DNA of 22,595 nt from Cyclostephanos tholiformis (GCA_036939975.1 JALLPB010000124.1:1-22595); one strand, 5' to 3'; numbered from the stretch's first letter, positions 1 through 10,542 are shown. The notes: generated by a model not told the origin, from the sequence alone. Program-made: numbers and translations.

Positions 1-610
1 GAGTCAACTGAGAAGAGAAGTGTGATATACATGAGTGCAAAACAACAGGAAGCAAAATCGTTGAGGGATAAAATGGAGAAAATTGATGCCAGTGGACCCA
101 ATGCAATGTTTGGTGATGATGACATGAACTTTGACTTGCAGCTGGAACAATTTGGTGTTGATACCAATGTGTTGAGTGAATCAGCTACTGAGCGTGTATT
201 TTGTGCATGGGTAGAGGGTTGGGAGATGGAAAACGATGGTGGGGATGACGCCCTGTTTTTTTGTGTCGCCCTGGACATCATGAACTGGGTGGGCTGAAAA
301 TTGGGGACAGCGGCAAGGGAGGACCACTAGTGAGCCTACATACCTACGAGAGCTAAATACGTCAATACTTTCATTGTTAAGTATGCCAGCCTCCCTATGA
401 AATTTTTTCATCATCACCACGGCATGTACCCAAAGCGCTAGCTTTGAGGTGCTTATCCTCCTCAATGCTGTACCAGAAGTTCCTAGAAGGCCAATTGAAG
501 AGCTTTTTCAAGCCTTTTTTCCTTGGGACCAAGCTAGGACAGGCCCTACAAGTCATGAGTATGAGCAGATTTCAACAATTTTTGTTGCAAAGGCCATTGC
601 AACTGTGTAA
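1..610 (+). pseudogene. Broken coding fragment, unidentified, open at the window start
   Basis: Frame 1 is open from base 1 to a TGA at 295-297. The peptide is acidic and protein-like (for example FGDDDMNFDLQLEQFGVD followed by AWVEGWEMENDGG). The first ATG is at 22, but the reading continues upstream without a stop, so this is probably the 3' part of a longer gene. After the stop, protein-like stretches resume in other frames: EPTYLRELNTSILSLL near 335-385, and AVPEVPRRPIEELFQAFF near 468-521. This suggests a decayed gene with frameshifts. I do not recognise the family. Since every other broken gene nearby is from a mobile element, a transposon origin is a reasonable guess and nothing more. 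Confidence 0.4.
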
Positions 611-869
611 ATATTTTTGCGACATGTAACCATTTCATAACCCATCCAGTACTGAATTCCTTTGTAGATCAGAGTCAAATGGTGCAAAGGATGTATCTTT
701 TCAGACAATTTTTGTGAGAAAGAAGCATCCTTTGCACTGTCCGGAACTGTTTCTGGCTCATCAGACGGTACGACTACAAGTTATTTAACACTAATTATTT
801 ACTGAAGTATTTTTTATTTTGCTCAGTAAAAAATATACAAGCACAACCTACCTCTCTATGCTGTGTAAA
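611..869. other. AT-rich spacer, nothing recognised
   Basis: No open frame of useful length, no RNA gene and no clear repeat were seen between the broken fragment on the left and the first repeat copy on the right. Confidence 0.4.
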
Positions 870-1368
870 CAGCATGGTCATGGTGCCGCCCCCTCCCTCG
901 TCTGAAATCATGCCAAATACTTAGGCGGCATCAGCAAAAAAAATATTGGCGGATAGCTGAGGTTAGTGCACCTCATTACAATGCAGCGGCCACAAAAATG
1001 AACAAGAATTACCTTTAAAAACTCACCTTTAGTCAGCATGCACATTGAGCCAATACCTATAGAATAATAACAAATAAAATAAAGATTAAGAGTTATTTAC
1101 ACTTAAAAAAATTGCATCACCATGTAGCACAGATTGAGAGCGATCACACATTGTATGGCAATCAGACTTACCTTTGAAACTGGAACTGCTGGAGGGTGGC
1201 GAGCTGAGGGGATCACGGTGTCGTTGTTTTTTTTTAGGTTTTAGGTTGTGTGTTGTGTGGTTTGTTGTGCTGGATGGGTGGGAGTTGCCACTCATATTTT
1301 TTGTAACATTGTGACTTGCTCTTGGTTTTTTTTTCTTCCGAAATTTTCCCTACATACGTAGGATGTAG
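870..1368 (-). repeat. Dispersed repeat copy A with conserved minus-strand splice signals
   Basis: This copy is a diverged direct duplicate of 1801-2185. Shared blocks in the same order are CGGCGGATAGCTG-like (about 949-959) with GGTTAGTGCAC, CACCTTT (1024-1030), ATGGCAATYRGACTTACCTT (about 1155-1174) with a proline/serine-rich reading just beyond it, and a hairpin at 1350-1368. On the minus strand there is a strong donor CAAAG|GTAAGT at 1171, a second donor GTGAGT at 1026, and an acceptor TTTCAG ending at 902. Donor 2 and the acceptor would define a 125-nt intron containing CACTAAC, a plausible branch point. The exon before donor 1 reads SSPPSSSSSFKG in one frame. It is probably a degenerate intron-bearing gene or non-coding transcript duplicated in tandem. 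The function is unknown. Confidence 0.55.
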
Positions 1369-1668
1369 TATGAAAATAAGATGACTACGAAAATGGTTAG
1401 GGGATAATAATAGTTATGTTTACATTGCAACTATGTAATGTTACAGAAAAGTATTTTTATGAGTTATTGTTGCAATCTAAATATGAATGTTACAGGATGT
1501 TTTAAATGGTTACCTGATAGTATTTAAAAACTGTGTGACATTTGTTTTGTTTAAGATTGTCGAAAACATGGTTTCTGATGTATTCCTATGTGGAAATCTC
1601 ATATGTACCTATAAAAAGTATGAGTTTTTCTCCCACCAAAACAGGGGATAGTGGTTGAGCTGTCAACA

Positions 1669-1800
1669 GTTTTTTATTTTCATAAATATATATTTTTACT
1701 AAGATACTACTTATGATACTATGATAATTATGATACTTATTACGATACTACAATAACTACGATATGCTTACCAAGGTGCAGCTACGATACCTACCTTCCC
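1669..1800. repeat. Degenerate GATACTA microsatellite
   Basis: The octamer-like pattern TATGATAC / TACGATAC recurs with variation from about 1700 to 1790 in AT-rich sequence between the two repeat copies. There is no coding potential. Confidence 0.5.
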
Positions 1801-2185
1801 GAAAACATGGTGACCATGTCAACCCCCCCTCCCAGCCAACACCAAGCTGAAACATGATGAAAATAGGGGTGGTGTTGCTAAAAAATATATCGGCGGATAG
1901 CTGGGGTTAGTGCACATTGATTTGACGCAGTGGCCTAGAAAAGGCACATAAAATAGCTATAAAAACTTACCTTTTGTCCACCAGCATGACGGTCATCGGC
2001 CAGCGATGATCAAGGACTATCATGTGGCATATGGCAATTGGACTTACCTTCAAAATTGAAGCTCTTGGAAGGTGGTGGGCAGCAGGGGACCATGGTGTCA
2101 TGTTTTTTTTGTTGCAGTTGGTTTTGAGAGTCCGCCGCTTGTCTCAGATGATTTAAAAAAAGACCTACACACGTAGGGTGTAGGG
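1801..2185 (-). repeat. Dispersed repeat copy B with conserved minus-strand splice signals
   Basis: This is the second copy of the 870-1368 repeat, in the same orientation. On the minus strand it keeps donor GAAG|GTAAGT at 2047, a second donor GTAAGT at 1970 and the acceptor TTTCAG ending at 1847. The implied intron is 124 nt against 125 nt in copy A, and both contain CACTAAC before a pyrimidine-rich stretch. The exon before donor 1 reads MVPCCPPPSKSFNFEG, comparable to the Pro/Ser-rich exon of copy A. Copy B lacks roughly 100 bp that copy A has between the two donors. The shared splice signals argue for descent from an expressed, intron-containing unit. I cannot name it. Confidence 0.55.
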
Positions 2186-2950
2186 TTTTGTATAAAATAT
2201 TATAGATGATTTTTTCTTTCAAAATCACTCATACACGTGTAGGGTTTCCCTATAAGAAAAGATTACATCTTCCTCATTGGTTTCTAAGTCACAATTCTAA
2301 TCTATTAAACATGAAAAGCTTATCTTTTTAGATTTTTATGTATTATTATGTTCATTGGAATACAGTACATGAAAAATGAAAAAGGAAGAAAATTGAATGT
2401 TGAACATAATATTTTTATTTTTTTCATATATCGCAATTCGTAGCATGTGGGATTTTTCGTTTGGGACATAGAAAGTTAGGGTTAGGGAAAAATCAAAGAA
2501 AAAAAGATAAAATGACAGTTTAAATCCGTTTAAAGGCTCATAGGCCTGATTCAGGGGCCTGTTTGCTTCATCTAACACCATTTCAAGAAACCAGTCAAAA
2601 ACTGTAAGAGTGTACAAATACTATGAGATTACAATTTTCCTTGACATACTGTTCCTACACACATTTTACCTCATTTCTATGCCTTTGGACCATCATGAGA
2701 AATGTCACTAAGCTTTTCTGCGCACCAAAATAAAAATTCATAGATTACATAGGAATTGATAGTCCATTTTTGCACGCCATAATTTCTATTCTCCTATTGT
2801 ACTTCCTTACCTGTCTCAGATGGCACAACATGAGTGAGGCGAGTTTTGTTCCAGAAATTTAAGTGACATTTTTTTCTAAAGGATGGACATACCATATTCT
2901 ACACATAATAAGTGAGCACAATCTAATAAATTGGTGTCAATGAGAGCATT
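2186..2950. other. AT-rich intergenic stretch
   Basis: No coding region is supported. It contains two telomere-type TTAGGG units in tandem at about 2475-2487, too few to be a telomere, and otherwise AT-rich single-copy-looking sequence. Confidence 0.4.
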
Positions 2951-2952
2951 TA

Positions 2953-4300
2953 TTAGACTGGATTCTTAAGGGTTTGAGTGTCCAGGGAGCTGGACTTAAG
3001 CTCTCTATAGGGTTTATGGATGATCTGCTGTGATGCTGGTTCTTTGGGTGCTAGGCTTGACTTAACAACAATCGGACAAAGATGGCCTTTGTAAGTGACA
3101 TTTTTGTGCTCAATTATAGTTTTTGACTGGTAGCAAGGGACAACGTTCTGCTTCTGATGATTGCATGGGAAGGTCATGAAGCCAGGGGATGACTTGTTCA
3201 ACCACGAGTTCATGCTATCATTGCTGCATGAAATCCACAACAGCAACAGAATGTACTCTGTGGAGTAATAATCATTGAATGCATTGTCAATCATTTCACA
3301 GACCTCATGAAAGTGGCCAATGAACATCATTGGCACTTCCTTGATGGTGTACAGGATCACAGCCATGATGTTTTTGAAGCACTAATTTAAGATGAACTTG
3401 TTGAGGCAAAAAGAGTGCCAAAGTACATGTCAATGGCCTTCGATGACCACCAGAGATCACGATCTTTGATGACTTGAAAACAGGACATAAAAAGATGCAA
3501 CCCAACCAAACATAGAACTCTTGGAGGTCCATTATCTTATTGAGATTCTTGTTAGGCTTGGCGCTTTTGGGGGAAGCAGAGTTTGAAGAGAGCAAGTCAA
3601 GCTCACCAAGCAATCTCATCCTGCCAAGTATTCTTAAACTTGCCTTCAACATTGGCAAATCCTGTGGCACAACGGGACAAATTGTTTGCTTCACCAATTG
3701 GCTGGCCACGTAAATCTGGTCAGCCATGGCCATTTGGGGGGTGGCATTCTCTGGTGCCGGCTCATTGTCATTGTTGACAGTGATTCCTTGCTGCAACAGC
3801 TGCTTGATCTGCTCCCTCATCTCAGCACGCATCCCTTTGATGTTGGCTTGGACATTTGTCTGAGCCACGCGATCCGGATTGACTACCTCCCCTGAAACAT
3901 TGGCATGAGGAGTGTGAGGGGGGGGGAGGGACAAAGGGCACAGCTGCTGTTTGATTGATCCATAATTTGTCCTTGATGAAAGATTGTCACATCATTGATC
4001 ACAGGGGTGCACATGCAATAGCACTGCTGCATCCTTTGGTTGACCTTGAAGGTGCCCTCCCCTGTAATGATGACACCCTTAACACTGTGCTGATCATCAT
4101 TAGGCCATTTCTCCCTGATCTTGGTGCTGGGGTGGAAGAATTGGGTAGAGGGATACCAGAGGCCATTGAAAGTCAGGGCATGGTGGAATTATGTCCTCGC
4201 CAAAAACGTGGTATGGTATCTATGTATTCCCACGTAGGTATTCTTCTGCCACCACAACCCACAACTCTTTTTTGTGGCAGGATGGTGACCATAAATTCAC
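2953..4300 (-). pseudogene. piggyBac-like transposase pseudogene
   Basis: Minus-strand readings, in several frames, match the order of diatom piggyBac-type transposases (DDE_Tnp_1_7 family, recognised from memory). From about 4160 down: YPSTQFFHPSTKIREKWPN, then VKGVIITGEGTFKV, then a linker with NVSGEVVNPDRVA, then DLQEFYVWLGC (about 3505-3535). After a frame change near 3360 follow FHEVCEMIDNAFNDYYSTEY and SMNSWLNKSSPGFMTFP (about 3170-3220), then a short Cys-containing tail. Family members usually read CLDESMNSW at the first catalytic Asp. Here the sequence is CSNDSMNSW, so that Asp is Asn and the neighbouring Glu is Asp. Most of the catalytic domain after FMTFP appears to be missing. The frameshift, lost catalytic residue and internal deletion make this an inactive relic. 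I found no terminal repeats. Confidence 0.7.
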
Positions 4301-4400
4301 AAGATGGCTAACTATGGGGATTAAAATCTCAGCCGGATTAGGGGATCCTCTGATGGCCATGTAAATATAAGTCCACAACCATTCAACAAATATCATATTT

Positions 4401-4468
4401 CAATCTCAATGTTATTGGACAAGTATTCATTGAGATTGCTTGATGCAAACATACTACCATTTGGTAGT
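4401..4468. other. Two adjacent short hairpins
   Basis: The first is a perfect 11-bp stem, CAATCTCAATG at 4401-4411 against CATTGAGATTG at 4428-4438, with a 16-nt loop. The second is a perfect 7-bp stem, ACTACCA at 4453-4459 against TGGTAGT at 4462-4468, with a 2-nt loop. They may be cruciform remnants of a mobile element end. Confidence 0.5.
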
Positions 4469-4714
4469 GAAACTATCAATTGTTGGTAGGGGGGGGGGGT
4501 ATCCAGTAGTAGTATTAGATTAACATGAGTCCTGAAACAGGGCATCTCCTTCAACCCACCAACCTACACATGCCAAATGTAGTATTACTGCAGGCGACTT
4601 TAGAACTAAACCTGATCTCCCAACAAAGTGTATGGTGTGTATAGAGCTTATCCTGATGGTCACATCACTACTTGGAATTGTTGTCATCCAATGTCATTTT
4701 GAGGATCAACCACT

Positions 4715-4807
4715 CACCCAGATCCACTTAGCATGCATTTTGCAACCTGACAACATGCCCATGCACCCAGATCCACTTAGCATACACTTTGCGACCTGAC
4801 AACATGC
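4715..4807. repeat. Tandem pair, 49-bp period
   Basis: CACCCAGATCCACTTAGCAT starts at 4715 and again at 4764. Both copies continue with a few substitutions to CCTGACAACATGC, ending at 4758 and 4807. It is a recent local duplication with no coding signal. Confidence 0.85.
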
Positions 4808-5795
4808 AACACAGCCCATGAAGGATCGACTTTTCATCAATATTGCATTGCTTGAATCATCTCAATACTGTTTATTCCAACAAGCAAAACCAGGAATTCA
4901 TAGTTACAAAACCATGAGTTTGTGGGCATGCTCCCCAACCCCCATGAAGCTGAAAAACAAGGTTTAGCACCCCCAGACCTATTCCCACACAAGTCAAGTG
5001 CAAAAATTCTGGTCCTCAATGATGGGGTACCACACCATAACTGGACCTCAGACCCAAAAAATCACCAAAATTGCTACCTGACTTAATTGCCCCCTTTTTT
5101 CTATTGCCATGCTCTTGGAGATGGGCAACACAGCAAAACGGGCATAGGAACCCCCAAAAGGGACATATAAAATGTATATGTGTGGTGGTTATTGCCGCCA
5201 GTGCTCAGCATTGGTGGTGCAACCATCACTACAATCAGGTGCAATGATTCATCAATGCGTCATGATGGAATAGGTCATAAAAATAGTAATAATCATAGTA
5301 TATTCTAGTTTTAATGACTAATACCCATCACATATTATATCATTTGATTGTTGTATGTTCAGCTGTAGGATGACAGCGGCCGCCATGATCATACAATGTA
5401 ACAATTTGCATTGTAGAGAAATCGTCCTCCCCTGCTCCTTTCCTGTTCCTTATCACCGCCACTGCCACACATCGTGCCTAAATGATGTCTCTTCCGGGAG
5501 GACGCAGCTTGACAATCAATTCAGCATGGAGACAGCTGAGCAAGATGGCTCCAATGCCGCCAATGATGCTCATCCTCACCTCACCGGATGTCATCGCCAA
5601 TCTTCCGGTACAAACACATATGTATTCCTATGTAGGAAACACAAGAATGTAAGCTACAAACTCCCATCGACAGGTTGTGAGTACTAGAGTGGTCTAATTA
5701 AACGATTAATAATGATATATCTCAATTTTAACAACATAGTCTTATCACAATATACTGTGGCTAGATGTCTTATGTGCCGGTGCCAGAAGTGGGGG

Positions 5796-5832
5796 ACCAT
5801 GGCGGCTGTTGGATGACGATGGCCGCCATGGT
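5796..5832. repeat. Inverted repeat, 11-bp perfect arms
   Basis: ACCATGGCGGC at 5796-5806 faces GCCGCCATGGT at 5822-5832 across a 15-nt loop. It lies about 100 bp upstream of the DDE transposase pseudogene and could be a relic of its 5' flank. That link is only a guess. Confidence 0.55.
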
Positions 5833-5929
5833 TGGCTGGTCCATGATAAGCTAGCTTTAGCTACTAGCTAAAACACACATCACAATCCACAACATTGCAT
5901 ATTGTCAGGAAGAGTGCCGCACATCAGAA

Positions 5930-8400
5930 GATAGTCATTCTGCCTTCCGGATCCTCCAGACCATTACTGTTTAATACTGCTGGTGTCAGCATTCCACAGG
6001 CCATGATACTGGCTGGTTTTCGAAATTGGACAGTGCACAAAAATGTGTGCCAGCAAGTTTGATGCCGCCACCTGACACAAAAGGCAGCACACACAAGAAT
6101 AGGAAGGAAGTTGTCATTGTTGACATAGATGATTGATGACCCACCATTTCTGTCTGACTTGACTGGTGACAATGATACTGTATTGCTGCCCATTACAATG
6201 ATAGCCATGATCATCATCTAGGCCAACCAGCCCCTAGCCAAAGCGCAAACAGATCAGGCCAACTGCATTTGCCATCTAACAATGGCATGTTGATGAACTT
6301 GTGGAAAGGATGCACAAGTCGGATGCACACAGCAAGGTGGCCATGCATCTGTTCGATGTGAAGAAACAAAGCCAAACAGCTTGTCCATCCACCAAGTAAT
6401 TTACATAATCATGGGAAAGCACAAAACAGGCCCAAGTGCTACACCAATCAGCTGCTACATTGAGCAGGGGCTCGTCAACATATCCCCAATGAAAATGGGA
6501 CTTGTTGGCCATATTTCTGCACTGGCAGATAAGTTTTTACGTGTCCACCATCAAACAGTTAATTGTGTCAGCCAGCAACAGCTCTTGCTGGAAGAGGATG
6601 ATCCTGTTGCTTTCAAAGACTATCAACATAGGAACAATCAAGGCAATAGGGCTCTTAAATTGTGTTATTCACAATATGGCAACTGACATCAATGTCAAGA
6701 AAGTTAATTTTGCATAGGGGCACCACATCCACTGGACTACATAGTACCAAAACTTGGCACTTTGGTGAGACAGTTGGGAGGTATTCTTGGTTGATTATGG
6801 CTTTGCAACAACCAGCCAAACTGGAGAGCTTATGATGGAAGAAAAAAAGGAGAGGAGAATCCTCAACATGGATAAAATGTGCCTATTACTTGATGGGAGC
6901 AATGACAATTGAGGTAGACATCTGACTGTGATGTACTTTGACATATGCTTCTTTTTGCTTGGGAAAGTAAAGCCCAAGTTGGCAGTCAGCATTGATGACT
7001 ATGCTGATAGGTGGGAGTGAGAGTGCCACAGTGGGAGAGCTGCTTCCCCTCCAATTTTAGTTTCAGATGTCATCAGCACAGATGGCTGAGGCTGAGGCAA
7101 TATGGATCAAAACCATTCGTTATATGCTCAACATCTCAGGTACATTTGGGCATGATTCCGAGCAGTCCTTCCTAATCCTGCTCGGCTTAAACAATAAGAG
7201 AGGGATGGATGATGAGGATGAGTTTTTTGAATAACTTAAAAAGTCAATTATGAAATTAGATCTGGATGCAGATCTGGTAAAACAAAAGTGGGTCTTTATC
7301 AAATGTGATAGCAGCCCGGGCCATTTCCAATCCTGACCTCCTTGTATTAATGCAATTGCACCAATATGACTGCCCAAGTGCAATCACACAAAAGATGGAC
7401 CAAAGCTATGGTTCATTTCAATTGGTAGACAGGACCAACCTCCAACTCAACATTGACAGGCACATTCATACCAATGTGTTTTTTGCCATAGATTGTTCTT
7501 GGCTTGTTGTTTTCAGGGGAGAGGATCCAGAGACAGCAGGGTTAATTGTTGGGTTGGTGTTTCAGCATAGATTTTCCCACACCTTGAATATCAAGGCATG
7601 GGAAAAAGTTGGAGCAGTGCCTCTCAGCCGCAAGTGCCTTTCAAGCCTGAAAGCCCATCACTTGTCATTGGGTGACAGCAATGATGACCAGCAGGGGTTG
7701 GTACATCTCATCATTGATTACAACACCATGATTGCCTGCAATGTGCATAGTAGTTGGAGTTTAATGGGGATGTGATGACAGTCACATTGACACCCATCAA
7801 ATGAACAATGGTCGTCACTTCACCCCCCACATTCAGGACCAAATTGAGTTGTTGAGTCGAGCAAAGGCACATGGCAGCATCTTTGCAGTCACTGGTGATA
7901 TTTATCTCACCAATGACACCTTTCAGGGCATCACCCTCAACCAATGCAAAGATCCTTCACATGAATCTGGCAAATGACAAGATGTTGTGTGAGCACCAGA
8001 AGAAGAATGAATCTGTCACATTGGATACTCATCAGAGAAAAGGAGAGAATCCAATGACTCTGATGACATTGGCAGACAAGACATCCCCTGGCACCAACAC
8101 CCAAAGGATGCCAAGTTTGTCATGTGGATGGAAATCAAATGCCATGGAAAAGCTCCCCTAGTAGTGTTCAAGATATGGGCCAACAATGTTGAAGGAGAAG
8201 CAGTCCAATGTTGTGGAGATGGCACATGTGCTAGGTCACCTCCAAGAACTTAAAATGAAGGAATTAATGTTGGCAGTGCTGCCAATGACACAGGAAGAGT
8301 TCAGCAAGAAGTTAGCAGCCAAACAGGAGAAATTTATTGTTGAGTTGGCCACATAGGCCAGCAATGGCAATCCTTTTAAGTTCGATGCTCCAAATGATTG
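5930..8400 (+). pseudogene. DDE-type transposase pseudogene, near full length
   Basis: A whole transposase of a family common in diatom genomes (recognised from memory, precise superfamily unsettled) can be read across frames. N-terminus: LPSGSSRPLLFNTAGVSIPQ then AMILAGFRNWTVHKNVCQQV (about 5940-6030). Middle: GPSATPISCYIEQGLVNISP (about 6432-6491), then HIHWTT and DSWEVFLVDYGFAT (about 6726-6811). Core: ILNMDKMCLLLDGSNDN (about 6861-6911), where relatives have an Asp in LDETCLSLDGS, then FGHDSEQSF and KCDSSPG (about 7297-7317), matching the DSGPGR motif. Then TQKMDQSYGSFQL, FRGEDPETAGLIVGL and KAWEKVGAVPLSRKCL (to about 7640). C-terminal pieces LQELKMKELMLAVLP and FDAPND reach about 8397. 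Many in-frame stops and several frameshifts rule out function. No flanking inverted repeats were found. Confidence 0.75.
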
Positions 8401-10188
8401 ATTTTTGGTTTGACTGATGCCAATAATACTGACAATGATGCATCTGCTTACATGTCCAGGGATGAGAGGGGACTTGTTGGGGGTGAGGAGGGGGTCAAGT
8501 AGCATTAATTCATATAAAAACAATTTATAACAATGCATATAGTTTATGATGAACAGTGAGTTGATGCATATGTAGTACTTTAGTAATAGGAATTTTGGTT
8601 TGGAGACAACCAAGCTGACCACACCAATGATTCCCCCAATGTATGGGCGATGGCAATGCACTCATTTGAGGCATCTGGGCCAATGCCACTAGCCATTATG
8701 ATCAGTGGAAAACACAATGAGAGTTATGAAACAGAGGCAAAAATAGGGTTGTACCCAGATGGTACATAAAGCAAACCAACATTTCAGAAATCATATTGTT
8801 CTCTTGTACTTTTTCATCCTAAGTTTTTACTAAAAAAAGTATGATTCATTGTATGACTTGACAGGAATTCAAGATCAAAGCTAATGCTGGCACCATGGTC
8901 TTAAAAGTCAACATGGGAGAGTGAATGGTTCCACTAAAACTTGACCCTCTCCTCTAGTATACCCTACCTTACTAAGCACACACAGGTAGGTAGGATCCCA
9001 AGGAGAGACTGGGCAATGTAATGGTTTTCTGTCCTGACAAATCTAAAATTTTGCCAGCTATTTTCCAGTTTAGGAATACTGTAACTGTACGTGCTAATAA
9101 AATTAACAATAATGCTATTATTTTAGGGCTCCCCTTGACCAGCTTCCCTTGCCAATTCCCTATCCTTAGCCACCTCCCCCAATCATCAATTCTCTTCTCA
9201 ACCATAAAATGAATTCCTGCCCTCTCCCCTTCAATCTGCACCAATCTTGGTGGGATTACTGGGGCAACCCTTACAGTGTTGATGATGATCTTCCCCCTGC
9301 AGATGTGGATGCTTCCAATGATAACCACAATGATGAACATGATGACAATGACAACAGTGATCATGGCAATTAAGACATTTCTGTTGATCTCCTTGCTGAG
9401 TCTTGATGCAATGACAATGTGTCACCATCCCCTGCCATTGTCATTGCGGATACTGTTGTAATGACATACCTGTACCTGAGGGTAAAACAGATGGCCAATT
9501 ACAAGTAGCTTGGGAGATGGTGCTATCTTTATCATTCATAAGCATCACCGTTGACGTAGGCAGACCAAAGACTGCTTGTTCATCGCTGCTGGATTTGAGA
9601 GTCTGAGGAGGACATGGGGTGGATAAGAATGGTCCAAGCAACATTGAGGCACCCAGGGTACTAACAGCAATGCAGGCATTGACCTTCCGCTTCCCTCCTC
9701 CCATGGAAAGCAAAGATTTAGCCTTACGAGAGACCACCAAAACAGCCCCCCTAGTAAAAAAATAGACGGGACGAATGTCACAGTGGAGGGCACAAATTTT
9801 CTCAGTGATGATGTCAAACCCAACACGTGGGACATGGGGTGGAATATTAAAGGGGTGAATGGTAAGGCAAAATTGTGACATGGCAAAAAATAGAGACATA
9901 AGAGAGGGCCACAAGCAGCCCAAATCAACCAGAAAGCATGGGAGGGGGAGAGAGCCAATGAGGCAAGGCCGAACAACAATAATTGCTGAACATGATGTTA
10001 GAATAAGGACGAGTCTCAGCAGATTCTTTGTTGTAATGGGGGGGGGGCACGTCTTGTCCAGTAGACAAGACTAAATTTTTGGTGGATAATACCATGGCAT
10101 GCCATTCTATCTGGTTAGGGACACGTGTTGATTCACATTGTATCATGTTGACACCTATTGTATCATACGTGGGCATAGGGGTAAATAC
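8401..10188. other. Intergenic region, no gene supported
   Basis: The longest open frames here (minus strand, 9441-9979 and 8972-9364) have no recognisable motifs, and the second is the complement of an Asp/Asn-rich low-complexity stretch at about 9270-9370. No tRNA, rRNA or clear repeat was seen. Confidence 0.4.
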
Positions 10189-10189
10189 T

Positions 10190-10542
10190 ACCACTGATTT
10201 AACAATTGTCGCATTATTTAGCTGTAATCTAAGGGTTGATACGGGTTAGCTAAGAGTTAGCTATAAGGGTTAGGAATTGGTTGGCATAGTGGTTCTCATG
10301 GGCATATACTAATTCCATTTCTAGCTGAGTTTTTTGGAAGAGATGTTCCTTGTAGGCATGTAATAAATAATTCCCAATCAATTCCTAACCCTTAGCTAAC
10401 CCTTGGCTAACCCTTGTCTAACCCTTGGCTAACCCTTAGCTAACCCTTGGCTAACCCTTGGCTAACCCTTGGCTAACCCTTAGCTAACCTTTAGCTAACC
10501 CTTACCTTAGCTAACTCTGACAACAATTGTTAATTCAGTGGT
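10190..10542. mobile_element. Foldback element with terminal inverted repeats and telomere-like 11-mer arms
   Basis: Left end ACCACTGATTTAACAATTGT (10190-10209) pairs with right end ACAATTGTTAATTCAGTGGT (10523-10542), with one mismatch. A TA dinucleotide flanks both outer ends. Inside, the left arm holds about four degenerate copies of AAGGGTTAG-type units (10230-10274), and the right arm holds at least eleven 11-bp units of the opposite orientation (10385-10504). The inner stems TAGGAATTGGTTGG (10271-10284) and the complement of CCAATCAATTCCTA also pair, leaving a loop of about 90 nt. There is no coding capacity. This fits a non-autonomous foldback or MITE-type element whose arms expanded by slippage, with a TA target. 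Confidence 0.7.
10385..10504. repeat. 11-bp minisatellite (CTAACCCTTRG)n
   Basis: Eleven consecutive units of CTAACCCTTGG or CTAACCCTTAG with few changes, starting at 10385 and ending in a degraded unit at about 10504. Each contains CTAACCCT, close to the telomere repeat CCCTAA, but the 11-bp period differs from a 6-bp telomere. It forms the right arm of the foldback element. Confidence 0.9.

Larger units (their letters stand above)
4301..5929. other. Intergenic region with small repeats and hairpins, no gene supported
   Basis: No coding region can be defended here. The 110-codon open frame at 5355-5687 shows no recognisable domain. The stretch holds the two hairpins at 4401-4468, a G13 homopolymer near 4488, the 49-bp tandem pair at 4715-4807, a dispersed repeat at 4886-4917 and an inverted repeat at 5796-5832. 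Confidence 0.45.

Noticed and set aside
3583..4311. Plus-strand frames of 64, 69 and 118 codons
   Set aside because: They are antisense to the piggyBac-like pseudogene, which gives the meaningful reading.
5355..5687. 110-codon plus frame with several Cys and His
   Set aside because: The Cys/His spacing does not fit a zinc-binding domain that I know, and nothing upstream or downstream supports a gene.
8972..9364. Minus-strand 130-codon frame with a hydrophobic start that resembles a membrane segment
   Set aside because: The Ile/Val run is the complement of a GATGAT/AATGAT low-complexity stretch, so the hydrophobicity is a by-product of base composition.
9441..9979. Two overlapping minus-strand frames of 160 and 144 codons
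   Set aside because: No recognisable motif, no neighbouring supporting exon, and the composition looks like translated non-coding sequence.
10385..10504. Regularly spaced repeats that could suggest a CRISPR array
   Set aside because: Units are 11 bp and contiguous with no spacers, in a eukaryotic setting. It is a minisatellite.
10385..10504. Interstitial telomere
   Set aside because: The period is 11 bp, not 6, and an opposite-facing arm plus terminal inverted repeats explain it as part of a foldback element.
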